A stretch of 36,678 nt of DNA from Clostridiales bacterium (GTDB lineage: Bacteria > Bacillota > Clostridia > TANB77 > CAG-508): the NCBI GenBank assembly GCA_019419955.1, contig JAHZIB010000014.1, positions 1 to 36,678 of the forward strand. The letters run 5' to 3'. A program made the position numbers and the translations under genes. The notes beneath the pieces were generated by a model. That model ran no database searches. It worked only from the letters and a program-made list of their open reading frames with translations, and was not told the origin of the DNA. Every line of letters starts with the position of its first letter. Positions within the stretch are counted from its first letter, which is position 1. Positions 1-8,083 of this stretch are shown here, piece by piece.

Positions 1-839
1 ACTTAAATAATAGCCTAAAGAGTACAACATCAAATAAAAGTTATACATTTAGTGGTTTAGATGGAGGAGAATATAGCATAAAAGTAGAAGCATATGATAA
101 GGGAGGAAATATAGGAACAGATACTGCTACAGCAACAGCATCATATGTAGGATATTATGCAGACGTAGATGGAAACGGAACAGTAGATGGAGTAATATAT
201 GTGGATTTGGCAACAGACGGAGGAAAGAGCGGACAGTGGGGAAATAGTAACGGAACCTATACAATACCAACAGGAAGTAACTTCAAGAAATATAAAGTAA
301 GTAAGAGTGGACATTCAGACGATTTCGGAACAAAAGATGTACTAACAGTAGCAAACTCAAGTGGAAATGAGAGATTTTATGTAATGGCATTAGATGATAT
401 AGATGGAAGTCAGAATGGAACAAGATATTGTTGGTATGATGCAGCATATGGAAAAATGAACGATTATCAAACAGCAACCTCAACAAGTTTTGGAAGTGGA
501 AAACAGAATACACAGAATATGATAGCAAAGTGGAACAGTAGTGCATATGGAGCACAAAATGATGGAAATTATACAGACATGTGGGGGTTAAGTACAGTGC
601 AGAGTAAAATAAATGCAAATCCAGCATGGTATGTACCATCAAAAGAGGAATGGTCAGCATTTGGAAGCCAACTAGGAATTACGTCAAGCAATTATGGAAA
701 CAAAGGACTTTCCGACTGGTATTGGTCGTCGTCGCAGGACGATGCTATCCTCGTGTGGACCGCTGACTTCTACGGCGGCCGCATGTACGACAACGCTGTA
801 AGCGGCTACAACTGCGTTCGCCTCGGCGTGACTTTCTAA
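1..839 (+). CDS. Surface protein with Fn3-like and Fib_succ_major/C-type-lectin-like domain; 5' end outside window; likely DGR target 1
   Basis: The reading frame is already open at the left edge (codons in phase from base 3), so this is the 3' part of a longer gene; the GTG at 201 is internal. The first ~40 residues (FSGLDGGEYSIKVEAYDKGG) look like the end of a fibronectin-III-type repeat. Next comes a linker with YADVDGNGTVDG, then a ~200-residue domain carrying WYVPSKEEW and YWSSSQ, the signature of Fib_succ_major/DUF1566-like lectin folds that are common DGR targets. The domain is paralogous to the C-terminal part of the gene at 15445, and similarity collapses in the last 41 codons. Role is inferred: display of a diversified binding domain. 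The N-terminal anchor cannot be seen. Confidence 0.85.
   Translation, partial: LNNSLKSTTSNKSYTFSGLDGGEYSIKVEAYDKGGNIGTDTATATASYVGYYADVDGNGTVDGVIYVDLATDGGKSGQWGNSNGTYTIPTGSNFKKYKVSKSGHSDDFGTKDVLTVANSSGNERFYVMALDDIDGSQNGTRYCWYDAAYGKMNDYQTATSTSFGSGKQNTQNMIAKWNSSAYGAQNDGNYTDMWGLSTVQSKINANPAWYVPSKEEWSAFGSQLGITSSNYGNKGLSDWYWSSSQDDAILVWTADFYGGRMYDNAVSGYNCVRLGVTF
714..836 (+). other. Candidate DGR variable region 1 (VR1)
   Basis: The last 41 codons, from the Asp after GLS to the final Phe. Compared with the paralogue, 23 of 41 residues differ, while a fixed scaffold (YWSSSQ, W15, A17, MY, V29, Y32, VRLG) is kept. Thirty-three of 41 codons end in G or C, in an AT-rich genome, and most variable codons are of NNC/NNT form. 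This is what adenine-directed mutagenesis of AAC/AAT codons in a template repeat leaves behind. The template repeat and reverse transcriptase are not in the window. Confidence 0.7.
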
Positions 840-846
840 TTGCATA

Positions 847-987
847 GGAAATTTCAACCGAAATTTCCGGAGCAACAAGGTTAGGTTACCTTAGGCTGTG
901 CATATTCGCGAGAGCGAAATGCACATCTGTGCGTCGAAAGCTTGCTTTCGTTAACGCACACCTTTCTTATTTGTAAAAATTAGAAAG
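847..987 (+). other. Array of four hairpins just after VR1
   Basis: Hairpin 847-868 has a perfect 9-bp stem (GGAAATTTC/GAAATTTCC) with a 4-nt AACC loop and starts 7 nt after the stop codon. Stem size, loop size and position match the cruciform known to promote retrohoming downstream of DGR variable regions. It is followed by 898-924 (GTGCAT-TTCGC stem, GAGA loop), 928-960 (TGTGCGT plus CGAAAG stem, CTTG loop) and a weaker 962-987 (CTTTCT/AGAAAG). No T-run follows the first three, so they do not look like plain terminators. Confidence 0.6.
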
Positions 988-1030
988 TATGTAAAGACAT
1001 TATGTCGGCAGAGCTTAATTAACAATAAAC

Positions 1031-1103
1031 AAGAAGTTTACTATAATACAAGAAAACAACTTGTGGTAGAAGAAATTCTTTCTACTGCAGGTTGTTTATT
1101 TTA
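1031..1103 (+). terminator. Terminator-like hairpin block shared with the second target locus
   Basis: AAGAAGTTTACTATA is followed by a long hairpin at 1055-1096 (AACAAC-TTGTGGTAGAA pairing with TTCTACTGCAGG-TTGTT) and a T-rich tail TTTATTTTA. The same block recurs at 16778-16918 after the second target gene, interrupted there by a 62-bp palindrome in the loop. It probably ends the target-gene transcript. A group II intron fragment begins immediately after the T-rich tail. Confidence 0.6.
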
Positions 1104-1476
1104 GTGCGACAGGCATGTCATTTAGCTAATCGGTGAAAGTCCGTAGTGGAGGTAGATATCGCCAACCGCATAGAGAAGCACAAGATATCCATCGTGAGGT
1201 GGAAGTGGAGGAAGTGTGTATCGAAATCATGGCTCGATGTATAAAAACTTGATACTAAGGCTGTATAAGAGGGTAAGGCTACTAAACAAGTCAAAGCCCC
1301 AAAGATATGCGTAACCTTATGCAGTAAATCAAGCGAGTAAATGAGGAAAGTTAAATGACTTACCCTGTGAGGTCTTGTGGACATAGAGTAGTTAGGAAAC
1401 GACGAGGAGTACATAGAACAAAATATGGTCGAAAAAGGTTTATCACAAGAAGTTAGCAGAGGTCATAGTAGAAAAA
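1104..1476 (+). mobile_element. 5' fragment of a group II intron, truncated near the start of its ORF
   Basis: The block starts GTGCGACAGGCATGTC, a typical group II intron 5' end, and continues with structured ribozyme-like sequence (TGAAAGTCC, CATCGTGAGGTGGAA, AAACAAGTCAAAG) for about 310 nt. It ends with an in-frame stretch readable as GLSQEVSRGHSR, resembling the N-terminus of intron-encoded reverse transcriptases. The element breaks off near 1476; domains V-VI and nearly all of the ORF are missing. Insertion directly behind a stem-loop plus T-run resembles the group IIC target preference, but I cannot assign the class. It cannot be mobile by itself. This is not a DGR reverse transcriptase. 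Confidence 0.7.
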
Positions 1477-1556
1477 TTTTTTTTCGAAAAGTCATGTCAC
1501 TTTTTATTGACCACTTACCAACATAATGAAATTCCAAAAATATTTTCCTGATTTTC

Positions 1557-1585
1557 TTGATTTATTTTTATAGTAATGATACAAT
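1557..1585 (+). promoter_or_regulatory. metA promoter
   Basis: TTGATT (1557-1562), 17-bp spacer, TACAAT (1580-1585), about 60 nt before the metA start. I saw no SAM riboswitch or T-box in the short leader. Confidence 0.55.
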
Positions 1586-1644
1586 ATTTAGGTAAAAGCA
1601 TATAATTATATGTTTTTGGGACAAATTAATAAATGGTGGTAAAT

Positions 1645-2544
1645 ATGCCAATTTTTACAAAAACAGGATTACCTGCAAACAAAATATTAAGAGAGGAAAA
1701 AATACAAATTCTTGAAGAATTAGAAGGAAAAGAAATTTTAGAAGAGGAAGGAAGTAAATTATTACAAATTGCAATCTTGAATTTAATGCCTTTGAAGGAG
1801 GATACAGAGTTACAATTACTGAGAAAATTATCTAGTTCTGGTAAAAACATAAAAATTACATTTGTTAATGTAACATCATATATTAGCAAAACTACATCGC
1901 CAGAGCATATGGAAAGATTTTATTCTACATTTGATGAGATTAAGGACAAGTACTTTGATGGTCTTATTATTACAGGAGCTCCTGTAGAGCAAATAGCATT
2001 TGAGGATGTTATTTATTGGAATGAACTTACTAAGATAATGAACTGGTCTGAAACTCATGCTAAGTCTACATTACATATTTGTTGGGGTGCCCAAGCGGGG
2101 TTGTACTATCATTATGGAGTGAATAAGCATTTAATAGAACACAAAATGTTTGGAGTTTTTGAGCATGAAATAGATATTCCAAATTCTAAGATTGTTACAG
2201 GCTTTGATAATGGATTTAAAGCACCACATTCGAGACATACTACTGTATATAAAAATGAAATCGAAAAGGTGCCGGATTTGGAAGTGGTTGCAGAGTCATC
2301 AAAAGCCGGAGTTTTTATTGTTGAGAATAAAAAGAAAAACCAATTATTTTTTACAGGACATTTGGAGTATGCAGTAGATACATTAGATAAAGAATATAAG
2401 AGAGATTTAAGTAAGGGGCTAGAAATTAATATGCCTGAGAATTATTATTTTAACAATAATTCAGATGAGGAACCAGTGTTTAGTTGGAAGGAAAATGGAG
2501 ATCATATTTATTCTAATTGGGTTAATTATTATTGCTGTGATTGA
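1645..2544 (+). CDS. metA: Homoserine O-acyltransferase MetA (probably acetyl-CoA-using)
   Basis: First committed step of methionine synthesis: acyl transfer to homoserine, cytoplasmic. The whole MetA family length is present. Visible family landmarks are LQIAILNLMPLK, LIITGAPVE, the nucleophile Cys in HICWGAQA, APHSRH and the GHLEY His/Glu pair. In the loop after TGAP the residue is Glu (PVE), where the E. coli succinyltransferase has Gly111. In characterised family members Glu there goes with acetyl-CoA use, so the enzyme is probably an acetyltransferase despite the 'succinyltransferase' family name. I start it at 1645 (MPIF, the usual family N-terminus) because GGTGG lies just upstream; an ATG at 1633 is in frame but has no ribosome-binding site. 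Confidence 0.93.
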   Translation: MPIFTKTGLPANKILREEKIQILEELEGKEILEEEGSKLLQIAILNLMPLKEDTELQLLRKLSSSGKNIKITFVNVTSYISKTTSPEHMERFYSTFDEIKDKYFDGLIITGAPVEQIAFEDVIYWNELTKIMNWSETHAKSTLHICWGAQAGLYYHYGVNKHLIEHKMFGVFEHEIDIPNSKIVTGFDNGFKAPHSRHTTVYKNEIEKVPDLEVVAESSKAGVFIVENKKKNQLFFTGHLEYAVDTLDKEYKRDLSKGLEINMPENYYFNNNSDEEPVFSWKENGDHIYSNWVNYYCCD

Positions 2545-2656
2545 TTTAAAACAATAATAATAAAAATTTGTATTTTCTATTGATATTTTTTTGATTGTAT
2601 TATATGATAAACGAAATGGAGTTTTAGGAATATTTTTAAGGAGGAAATACCATAAT

Positions 2657-3184
2657 ATGAAGAAGAAAATAGCTGCAATAATTATGATTGTAATAATTAT
2701 TTTAGGACTGGTCTCGGTAGCTACTTATGCAACAGATGTCAGTGGAGTTACAGCAACAAGCGTTACTACAAGTGTAGATGATAATGGTGTAATAGGGGCT
2801 ACAAATGCGGGCAATGGAACAGAGTCTGCGACTAATGCTGGAACCAACACAGGAAATACAGAAACCTCAAGAAATGATTCAACTGTGAATTTGGTTCAAA
2901 TAAGAGATAGAGAACTAGAAACTTTGCAAGAATACCAAGATGCTTATGGTGATGACACATATGGTTTGGTGGCGTACATTTTGAACATTATTAGAATATA
3001 CAGTATACCATTTGGATTTGTGGGTATTGCAATAAGTGGTATTTATAGATACATAATTGGAATTAGACAATTAGATGTTAGAGACAAAGGTTTTGGAGCA
3101 ATGATAGGAATTATTACAGTAATGGTAATTTGCCAAGTGCTACCATTAGTATTTGCTATAGTTGTAAAAGGCTGGAGGGGTTAA
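2657..3184 (+). CDS. Small exported/membrane protein with two C-terminal TM segments (VirB2/TrbC-like layout)
   Basis: 175 residues. It has an N-terminal signal peptide (MKKKIAAIIMIVIIILGLVS), a Ser/Thr/Asn-rich low-complexity linker (~25-75), a short charged helix and two hydrophobic helices (roughly 100-125 and 140-165) joined by a basic loop (IGIRQLDVRDKG). The layout resembles VirB2/TrbC pilin-like proteins, but I see no diagnostic motif, so function is open. AAGGAGG 12 nt upstream supports the ATG at 2657 over the TTG at 2591. It ends 4 nt before the TadZ-like gene, so the two are probably cotranscribed, which hints at a role in an envelope or pilus-like apparatus. Confidence 0.6.
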   Translation: MKKKIAAIIMIVIIILGLVSVATYATDVSGVTATSVTTSVDDNGVIGATNAGNGTESATNAGTNTGNTETSRNDSTVNLVQIRDRELETLQEYQDAYGDDTYGLVAYILNIIRIYSIPFGFVGIAISGIYRYIIGIRQLDVRDKGFGAMIGIITVMVICQVLPLVFAIVVKGWRG

Positions 3185-3188
3185 ACAA

Positions 3189-5591
3189 ATGAAAGTATTA
3201 TTTGCCGTTAATAACGAAAGTATTTCTGAATCGATTATTAAGAAATATCAGCAAGATTACAAAGAAATAATATCAAGTAAAAATGTATATTACTTTGATG
3301 CGATTACTAGGGAATTACAAAAGGACAAATCATATGATAGAATTGTTATTAGTGAAGATGTAGAACCATTTGCTAATAACAATTATGGAGTTATAGATAA
3401 GTTTATATTTGAAAGATTAGATGCAATAAGTGATGAGGCTATAACGTCGACAGGACAAGACATACCTATTATTCTAATATGTGCGGATAGAAGAAATAAA
3501 TCTGAAAACATATTAGTAAAGTTATTTGGAATAGGTATCTATAGTGCACTATTGGGGCAAGATAGGACGATTTCTAAAGTTTGTGAGCTTATCAACAAAC
3601 CACGTAGTAAAAAAGAAGCTAAAATTTATTATAAAATTGATGCTGATGATGTGGAGTATAAAGCAGAAGGCGAAGAAGATGTAAATGAGGTTGAAATTCA
3701 AAATATATTAAACCACTATAAGAGATTAGGTAGAAATGAAGAAGAATATGTGAAAAGTTTTGATAATATAGCTGAGCAATACACTGATGCTCAACTAAGG
3801 GTTATATGTAAATTTTTACCACTTAATGTAAAAGCTGTATTAGAAGAAAATTCACAAAAGTATCAAGAGTTAATTACATTTGGGACAGTTACACCTAGTA
3901 TAAGTCAAGGTAAAGCAAAAAATAGTAATTATGTTCCAAATAAAGAATATCAAGATACTAAGAAAAAGAAGAAAAAAGAGAGTGGTTCAAAGATTGAAGT
4001 ATTGGAGAAGAATATTGGAGAGCCAGGGCTGTCAAAACCAGTTATAATTCCAGGAGTAATTGGGAAGAAGAGTGTAGCATCAGTAGATAATATGACAAAT
4101 ACAGCAAAAGCTATTCCTAGTAGTAATCCTCAGGTGGTTCAACCAATACAAAAAGAAATATCACAACAAACACAGCAATCAGACATTTCACAATCTGTTC
4201 AAGTACAATCAGATGTAAATGAAAGTGAACTAAATACTGACGATATAGAGAATATTTTGCAATCTGTGGAAACAGATATTTCGGCAAAAGAGCCAGTTAA
4301 AAAGAAAAGAGGTAGACCAAAGAAAGTTCAGGAACCAACAGAACAACTTTCAGAGGAGACACCTAAGAAGAAAAGAGGTAGGCCGAAGAAGATTGTTACA
4401 ACAGAGGCCGTTACTACTCCACAAGAAGATGATGCTTCTGTAAACTTATTTGGATTAGGAGCTGAAAACGATAGTGAGAGTAACGGGGAAATAATTTTAC
4501 CAGGTTTGGATGATGAAAAACCTAGAGATAGTATCTCAAGTACACAGGATACGGAAGATGTAGATTTGTTTAGCTTAGGCAATAGTTTTGAGGCTAATAA
4601 TCAATTTGCAAATAATGAGACATTTACAAGAACAAACCAGTTTTCACAAAACAACGATGCAAAAGAGTTAGAAGTGAAAAATCAATTTAGCCCAAGTAAT
4701 AGTGATGCAAACTTGAAGAATTTAATTAGTATGTCAAATAAGTTAGTTGCATTTGTTGGTACATCTAAGAATGGAACATCATTTTTGGTAAATAGTATTG
4801 CAGAAATATTATCAAAAAGAGGTATTAAAACCGCTATATTAGATTTAACGCAAAATAAAAATGCATATTATATTTATACGCAAAATGATGAAAATTTAAG
4901 AAAGACAGCATTTAGTTGTGTGAGCAATTTGCAAGCAGGAATTGCACAAGGAATAGAAGTAAATAAGAATCTAACAGTTTATACGACTTTGCCAGAAAGA
5001 AATGATGAATTTGCAGATTATACAAATATATTGACAACTTTAACAAAAAATTATTCTTTAGTGATAATGGATTGCGACTATGACACAAATTATGCATACT
5101 TTAATTTTGCACAGGAAATATATTTAATACAAAGTTTTGACATTCTAACAATTCAACCACTTACAGCATTTTTAAGAAATCTTAAATCTAGAAATGTATT
5201 AGATGCAAGTAAATTGAGAATAGTATTGAATAAAGTTTTGAGGGTCAGAAGTATAACTGAAAGAATAATTATAGGAGGAATGTCATCATATAATGACCCA
5301 TCAATGTCATACATGACTGAATTGTTTGATAAGGACAATATCCCATATTGTAGCATTCCTTTTGACCAAGAAGCGTATTCAAAATATTTAGATGGATTGG
5401 TTAATTGCGAAATTTCAACTAAAGGTTATCCAAAAAACTTTCTTACAAGTTTGGATAAATTAGCAAGCATGGTATATCCACTACTTGCTAATGATAAACC
5501 AGCCAATAAGTTTAATTCATATAATGAGCGAACAAGTAATTTTTCAAATAATATAAACGAGACATTAAACAAAATGAAAAATCAATATTGA
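3189..5591 (+). CDS. TadZ/CpaE-like MinD-family ATPase with long AT-hook-containing linker
   Basis: 800 residues. The N-terminal ~140 residues resemble the receiver-like domain of CpaE/TadZ (MKVLFAVNNES..., IPIILICADRR). A long disordered region (~235-510) carries two basic KKKRGRPKK motifs (around residues 370 and 395) that look like AT-hooks. The C-terminal domain (from ~515) begins LVAFVGTSKNGTSFLVNSIA, a deviant MinD-type P-loop, and continues with AILDLTQNK and LVIMDCDYD. CpaE/TadZ proteins place pilus machinery at the pole. No other tad/cpa genes are in the window. The AT-hook-like motifs are unusual for this family. The following gene starts 17 nt downstream. Confidence 0.65.
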   Translation: MKVLFAVNNESISESIIKKYQQDYKEIISSKNVYYFDAITRELQKDKSYDRIVISEDVEPFANNNYGVIDKFIFERLDAISDEAITSTGQDIPIILICADRRNKSENILVKLFGIGIYSALLGQDRTISKVCELINKPRSKKEAKIYYKIDADDVEYKAEGEEDVNEVEIQNILNHYKRLGRNEEEYVKSFDNIAEQYTDAQLRVICKFLPLNVKAVLEENSQKYQELITFGTVTPSISQGKAKNSNYVPNKEYQDTKKKKKKESGSKIEVLEKNIGEPGLSKPVIIPGVIGKKSVASVDNMTNTAKAIPSSNPQVVQPIQKEISQQTQQSDISQSVQVQSDVNESELNTDDIENILQSVETDISAKEPVKKKRGRPKKVQEPTEQLSEETPKKKRGRPKKIVTTEAVTTPQEDDASVNLFGLGAENDSESNGEIILPGLDDEKPRDSISSTQDTEDVDLFSLGNSFEANNQFANNETFTRTNQFSQNNDAKELEVKNQFSPSNSDANLKNLISMSNKLVAFVGTSKNGTSFLVNSIAEILSKRGIKTAILDLTQNKNAYYIYTQNDENLRKTAFSCVSNLQAGIAQGIEVNKNLTVYTTLPERNDEFADYTNILTTLTKNYSLVIMDCDYDTNYAYFNFAQEIYLIQSFDILTIQPLTAFLRNLKSRNVLDASKLRIVLNKVLRVRSITERIIIGGMSSYNDPSMSYMTELFDKDNIPYCSIPFDQEAYSKYLDGLVNCEISTKGYPKNFLTSLDKLASMVYPLLANDKPANKFNSYNERTSNFSNNINETLNKMKNQY

Positions 5592-5608
5592 TAAAGGGGT
5601 GAAATCTT

Positions 5609-6712
5609 TTGATAATAGGAGTAATATTAATACTTGTAATTATAATAGTATTACTTATGGTATATAATATGTCTGTGCATAAAAAAATAGAGAGCTTCAA
5701 CAATTTAAACCAAAAAGTTACGAATTTAAACATATTACAAGACTTTATGGATACCATAAGCAAATCAGCTTCAGTAGATGAAAAAATAAATCTTATAAAC
5801 AGTATTATTATTGAAAGATACCAAATCAAATATTCTACAATTGTTATGTATGATGGAACTAAATACATTGTTAAAGCCTCAAATGTTGACAAGAAACATT
5901 GGGATGCACTAAGTGACTTACAATCTGAGGAAGTTTTCAAAGAAAGTATTCAAAGCTCAGTGCCAAAGTATGTTACTGTAGAAGGGGAAAATGAAAGGTT
6001 ACCATATCAAAAGATGGAATTTGCCAGAGCAAAATGTGCAATGTTCTTTCCGTTATATATAGATAATGTGTATATCGGGTATTGGCTTTTAGAAGGTAGC
6101 CAACCACACGAATTCGACCATATAGATACTACTATACTTGAAGTAATACGTACTAATATAGTTTCGATAATACGAACTGTAGAGAATCAAAAAATTATAG
6201 AAAGTATTGTAAGGGATGATAAATACAGTACATTGAAAACAGCAGAATACTTATATACAGAAGGAAGGAAAGTAATAGACCAATATACCACTTCTACAAT
6301 ATGTATGTTTAGAATAATTAACTTAGAAGAAATTAATGAAGATATTAGCAGAAAAACAGGTGATACGATAATTACAAGGGTTTGCGAAGTTGTTAAAGCA
6401 AATTTATCAAATGAATATATTTTTGTAAGGTATATGGGACCTAAGTTTGCTATTGCATTTTCAGGAATAGATGAGCAGTCTGTATTATCTTTTATCCAAG
6501 AGCTAAAGGAAAAGATAGAAAGAATTTCTATAGAACCTGTTGATATAGAATTTGAGACAGGAGATGAAGAGGAGGAAGTAACAGTACAACCTAAGATTAA
6601 TATTGTGCTTTCTACTTATTATAAAGGGACAGCATTAGAAGGAGTTTTGAAAACAGAAGAAGAATATTTAGATAAAGCGAGTAAATCGCAAAGCGAAATT
6701 AATATGTTATAA
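5609..6712 (+). CDS. Membrane-anchored GAF plus degenerate GGDEF protein
   Basis: 367 residues: an N-terminal TM helix (IIGVILILVIIIVLLMVY), a GAF-like sensory domain (~45-190) and a GGDEF-like fold (~200-350). The GGDEF signature is replaced by RYMGPKFAIAFSG, so the diguanylate cyclase active site is lost; it may bind a nucleotide or act as a scaffold. The TTG start at 5609 is supported by AAAGGGGTGA upstream. It is likely in one operon with the two preceding genes and ireB. Confidence 0.65.
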   Translation: MIIGVILILVIIIVLLMVYNMSVHKKIESFNNLNQKVTNLNILQDFMDTISKSASVDEKINLINSIIIERYQIKYSTIVMYDGTKYIVKASNVDKKHWDALSDLQSEEVFKESIQSSVPKYVTVEGENERLPYQKMEFARAKCAMFFPLYIDNVYIGYWLLEGSQPHEFDHIDTTILEVIRTNIVSIIRTVENQKIIESIVRDDKYSTLKTAEYLYTEGRKVIDQYTTSTICMFRIINLEEINEDISRKTGDTIITRVCEVVKANLSNEYIFVRYMGPKFAIAFSGIDEQSVLSFIQELKEKIERISIEPVDIEFETGDEEEEVTVQPKINIVLSTYYKGTALEGVLKTEEEYLDKASKSQSEINML

Positions 6713-6728
6713 GTTATAGGGAGGGAAA

Positions 6729-6986
6729 ATGCAGATGATGGATGAAACAGTAAGCTTTAAGGTAGAAAGGGACAAAAATGTTAAAGCTAGAGAGATTTTG
6801 AAAGAAGTATATAATGCTTTACAAGAAAAAGGCTATAACCCAATTAATCAAATAGTAGGTTATATTTTGTCTGGAGACCCTACATATATTACAAGTCATA
6901 ATAATGCAAGAAATTTAATAAGACAGATTGAAAGAGATGAGCTCTTAGAAAAAATGGTAAAAAATTATATAGGATTAGATGAGTGA
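6729..6986 (+). CDS. ireB: IreB family regulatory protein (UPF0297)
   Basis: 85 residues, the family's full size. Landmarks are VYNALQEKGYNPINQIVGYILSGDP and ITSHNNARNLIRQIERDELLE. In Enterococcus IreB is a small phosphoprotein substrate of the PASTA kinase IreK and affects cephalosporin resistance. It lies directly before ruvX, the conserved Firmicute order, with stop and start overlapping by one base (TGATG). GGGAGGG precedes the ATG. Confidence 0.92.
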   Translation: MQMMDETVSFKVERDKNVKAREILKEVYNALQEKGYNPINQIVGYILSGDPTYITSHNNARNLIRQIERDELLEKMVKNYIGLDE

Positions 6987-7405
6987 TGAGGAAACTAGGG
7001 ATAGATTATGGAGATTCGAGGGTAGGAATAGCAATTACAGACGAACTTGGAATAACCGTACAGGGACTAGAAACTATACATCATAATAGCAATGATAAGT
7101 TAGTGCTTAGGAGACTAGAAGAACTATTTGAAAAATACGATGTAGATACTATAGTAATAGGTATTCCAATAAATATGAATGGCTCAAAGTCAGAACGTGT
7201 AGAAATTACCGAAAAATTTATTCATAAATTGAAGTGTAAGTTTAACAAAATGCATATTGAAAGAGTGGATGAGAGACTTACTACAGTAGCAGCGCATAAG
7301 ACTATGAATTATTTGAATATTAACAAAAATGAAAAGAAAAATTTAGTTGATACACTTTCAGCAGTTTATATTTTAGAAACATATATGAATAAAAAAGAAG
7401 AATAG
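6986..7405 (+). CDS. ruvX: Putative pre-16S rRNA nuclease / Holliday junction resolvase YqgF (RuvX)
   Basis: 139 residues with an RNase H-like fold. Motifs are LGIDYGDSRVGIA (first catalytic Asp), VIGIPINMNG, ERVDERLTT (catalytic Glu) and a C-terminal Asp in NLVDTLSAV. The family trims the 5' end of 16S rRNA; a Holliday-junction role was proposed earlier. The ATG at 6986 overlaps the ireB stop codon, implying translational coupling; a GTG at 6983 is also in frame. Confidence 0.92.
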   Translation: MRKLGIDYGDSRVGIAITDELGITVQGLETIHHNSNDKLVLRRLEELFEKYDVDTIVIGIPINMNGSKSERVEITEKFIHKLKCKFNKMHIERVDERLTTVAAHKTMNYLNINKNEKKNLVDTLSAVYILETYMNKKEE

Positions 7406-7496
7406 ATTTTAAAAATTTAGCAATAATATAATTAAATTAGTTATTAATATTGTAGAAATACAAAAAATATATATAAATTGAAAGGAGATTAAAAAA

Positions 7497-7820
7497 ATGA
7501 ATGATGATGTGAACAATGTTCCAAATGGGCAAGAAGGCGAGGAACTAGATAATATAATAGTCCTAAATGATGAAAATGGCGAGGAAATTGAATTTGAATT
7601 TTTAGATTTAATCGAATATGAAGGGGACGAATATGTAGTGTTGTTACCAAATGACGAGGATGAAGAAGATGCAGGAGAAGTGGTAATATTGAAACTTGAA
7701 GACTCTGATTCAGAAGATGAAGAATCTTATGTTAGTGTGGATGATGAAGATGTTCTTAAGGCTGTTTTTGAAATATTCAAAGAAAAGTTTAAAGATGAAT
7801 TTAATTTTATAGACGAATAA
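7497..7820 (+). CDS. DUF1292 family acidic protein
   Basis: 107 residues, highly acidic. The core NIIVLNDENGEEIEFEFLDL followed by YEGDEYVVLLP is the DUF1292 signature, normally found straight after ireB-ruvX in Clostridia and Bacilli. Function is unknown. A good AAAGGAG precedes the ATG. The 90-nt gap after ruvX may contain its own promoter, but I found no clear one. A long palindrome follows the stop. Confidence 0.88.
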   Translation: MNDDVNNVPNGQEGEELDNIIVLNDENGEEIEFEFLDLIEYEGDEYVVLLPNDEDEEDAGEVVILKLEDSDSEDEESYVSVDDEDVLKAVFEIFKEKFKDEFNFIDE

Positions 7821-7842
7821 GTTTATAACTCAAAAAGAACCC

Positions 7843-7927
7843 AAATTTTGGCTGTGTAAAAATTCATTTGAAATGTAGTTTGTATAACGTTTTGCATTTT
7901 GAATAAATTTTACACAGCCAAAATTTT
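7843..7927. terminator. Long palindrome, probable strong terminator
   Basis: The arms AAATTTTGGCTGTGTAAAA and TTTTACACAGCCAAAATTT are perfect inverse complements, and weaker pairing extends inward to ~40-bp arms around a short loop. The right arm runs into TTTTATTTG. It ends the ireB-ruvX-DUF1292 run; the unusual length means a mini-transposon relic is also possible. Confidence 0.65.
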
Positions 7928-8021
7928 ATTTGATTAGAAAGTAGGCTTCTTCAAACGCACTCCCAATAGAATTGCTCGTTTGAACACTGTACGGTACTGA
8001 GAAATGTCTCTAAATAAATAA

Positions 8022-8048
8022 ATCAATATATATATATATATATTGATT
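8022..8048. repeat. (TA)n hairpin
   Basis: AATCAATATATATATATATATATTGATT is self-complementary over its whole length. It lies in the 480-nt gene-free stretch 7821-8299, which also holds the 7843 palindrome and the mini-element at 8084. CAAACGCA near 7953 and TGCGTTTG near 8052 form a wider inverted pair around it. Confidence 0.5.
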
Positions 8049-8083
8049 TGCTGCGTTTGAGTTGACCAAAAACACGAGAGTTA

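Noticed and set aside
283..660. Long minus-strand ORFs over both target genes (also 15920-16288 and 15242-15907)
   Set aside because: They are antisense to the strongly supported plus-strand domain, have His/Leu-rich composition typical of reverse reading, and lack ribosome-binding sites.
1118..1414. Minus-strand ORF within the group II intron fragment
   Set aside because: It lies over structured ribozyme sequence and matches nothing I know; it is a chance frame.
1490..1640. SAM riboswitch or T-box before metA
   Set aside because: The leader is only about 50 nt from the predicted start point, with no conserved stem blocks.
7843..7927. Possible riboswitch after the DUF1292 gene
   Set aside because: It is a simple long palindrome with a T-rich end and no multi-branched conserved core; a terminator or mini-element explains it.
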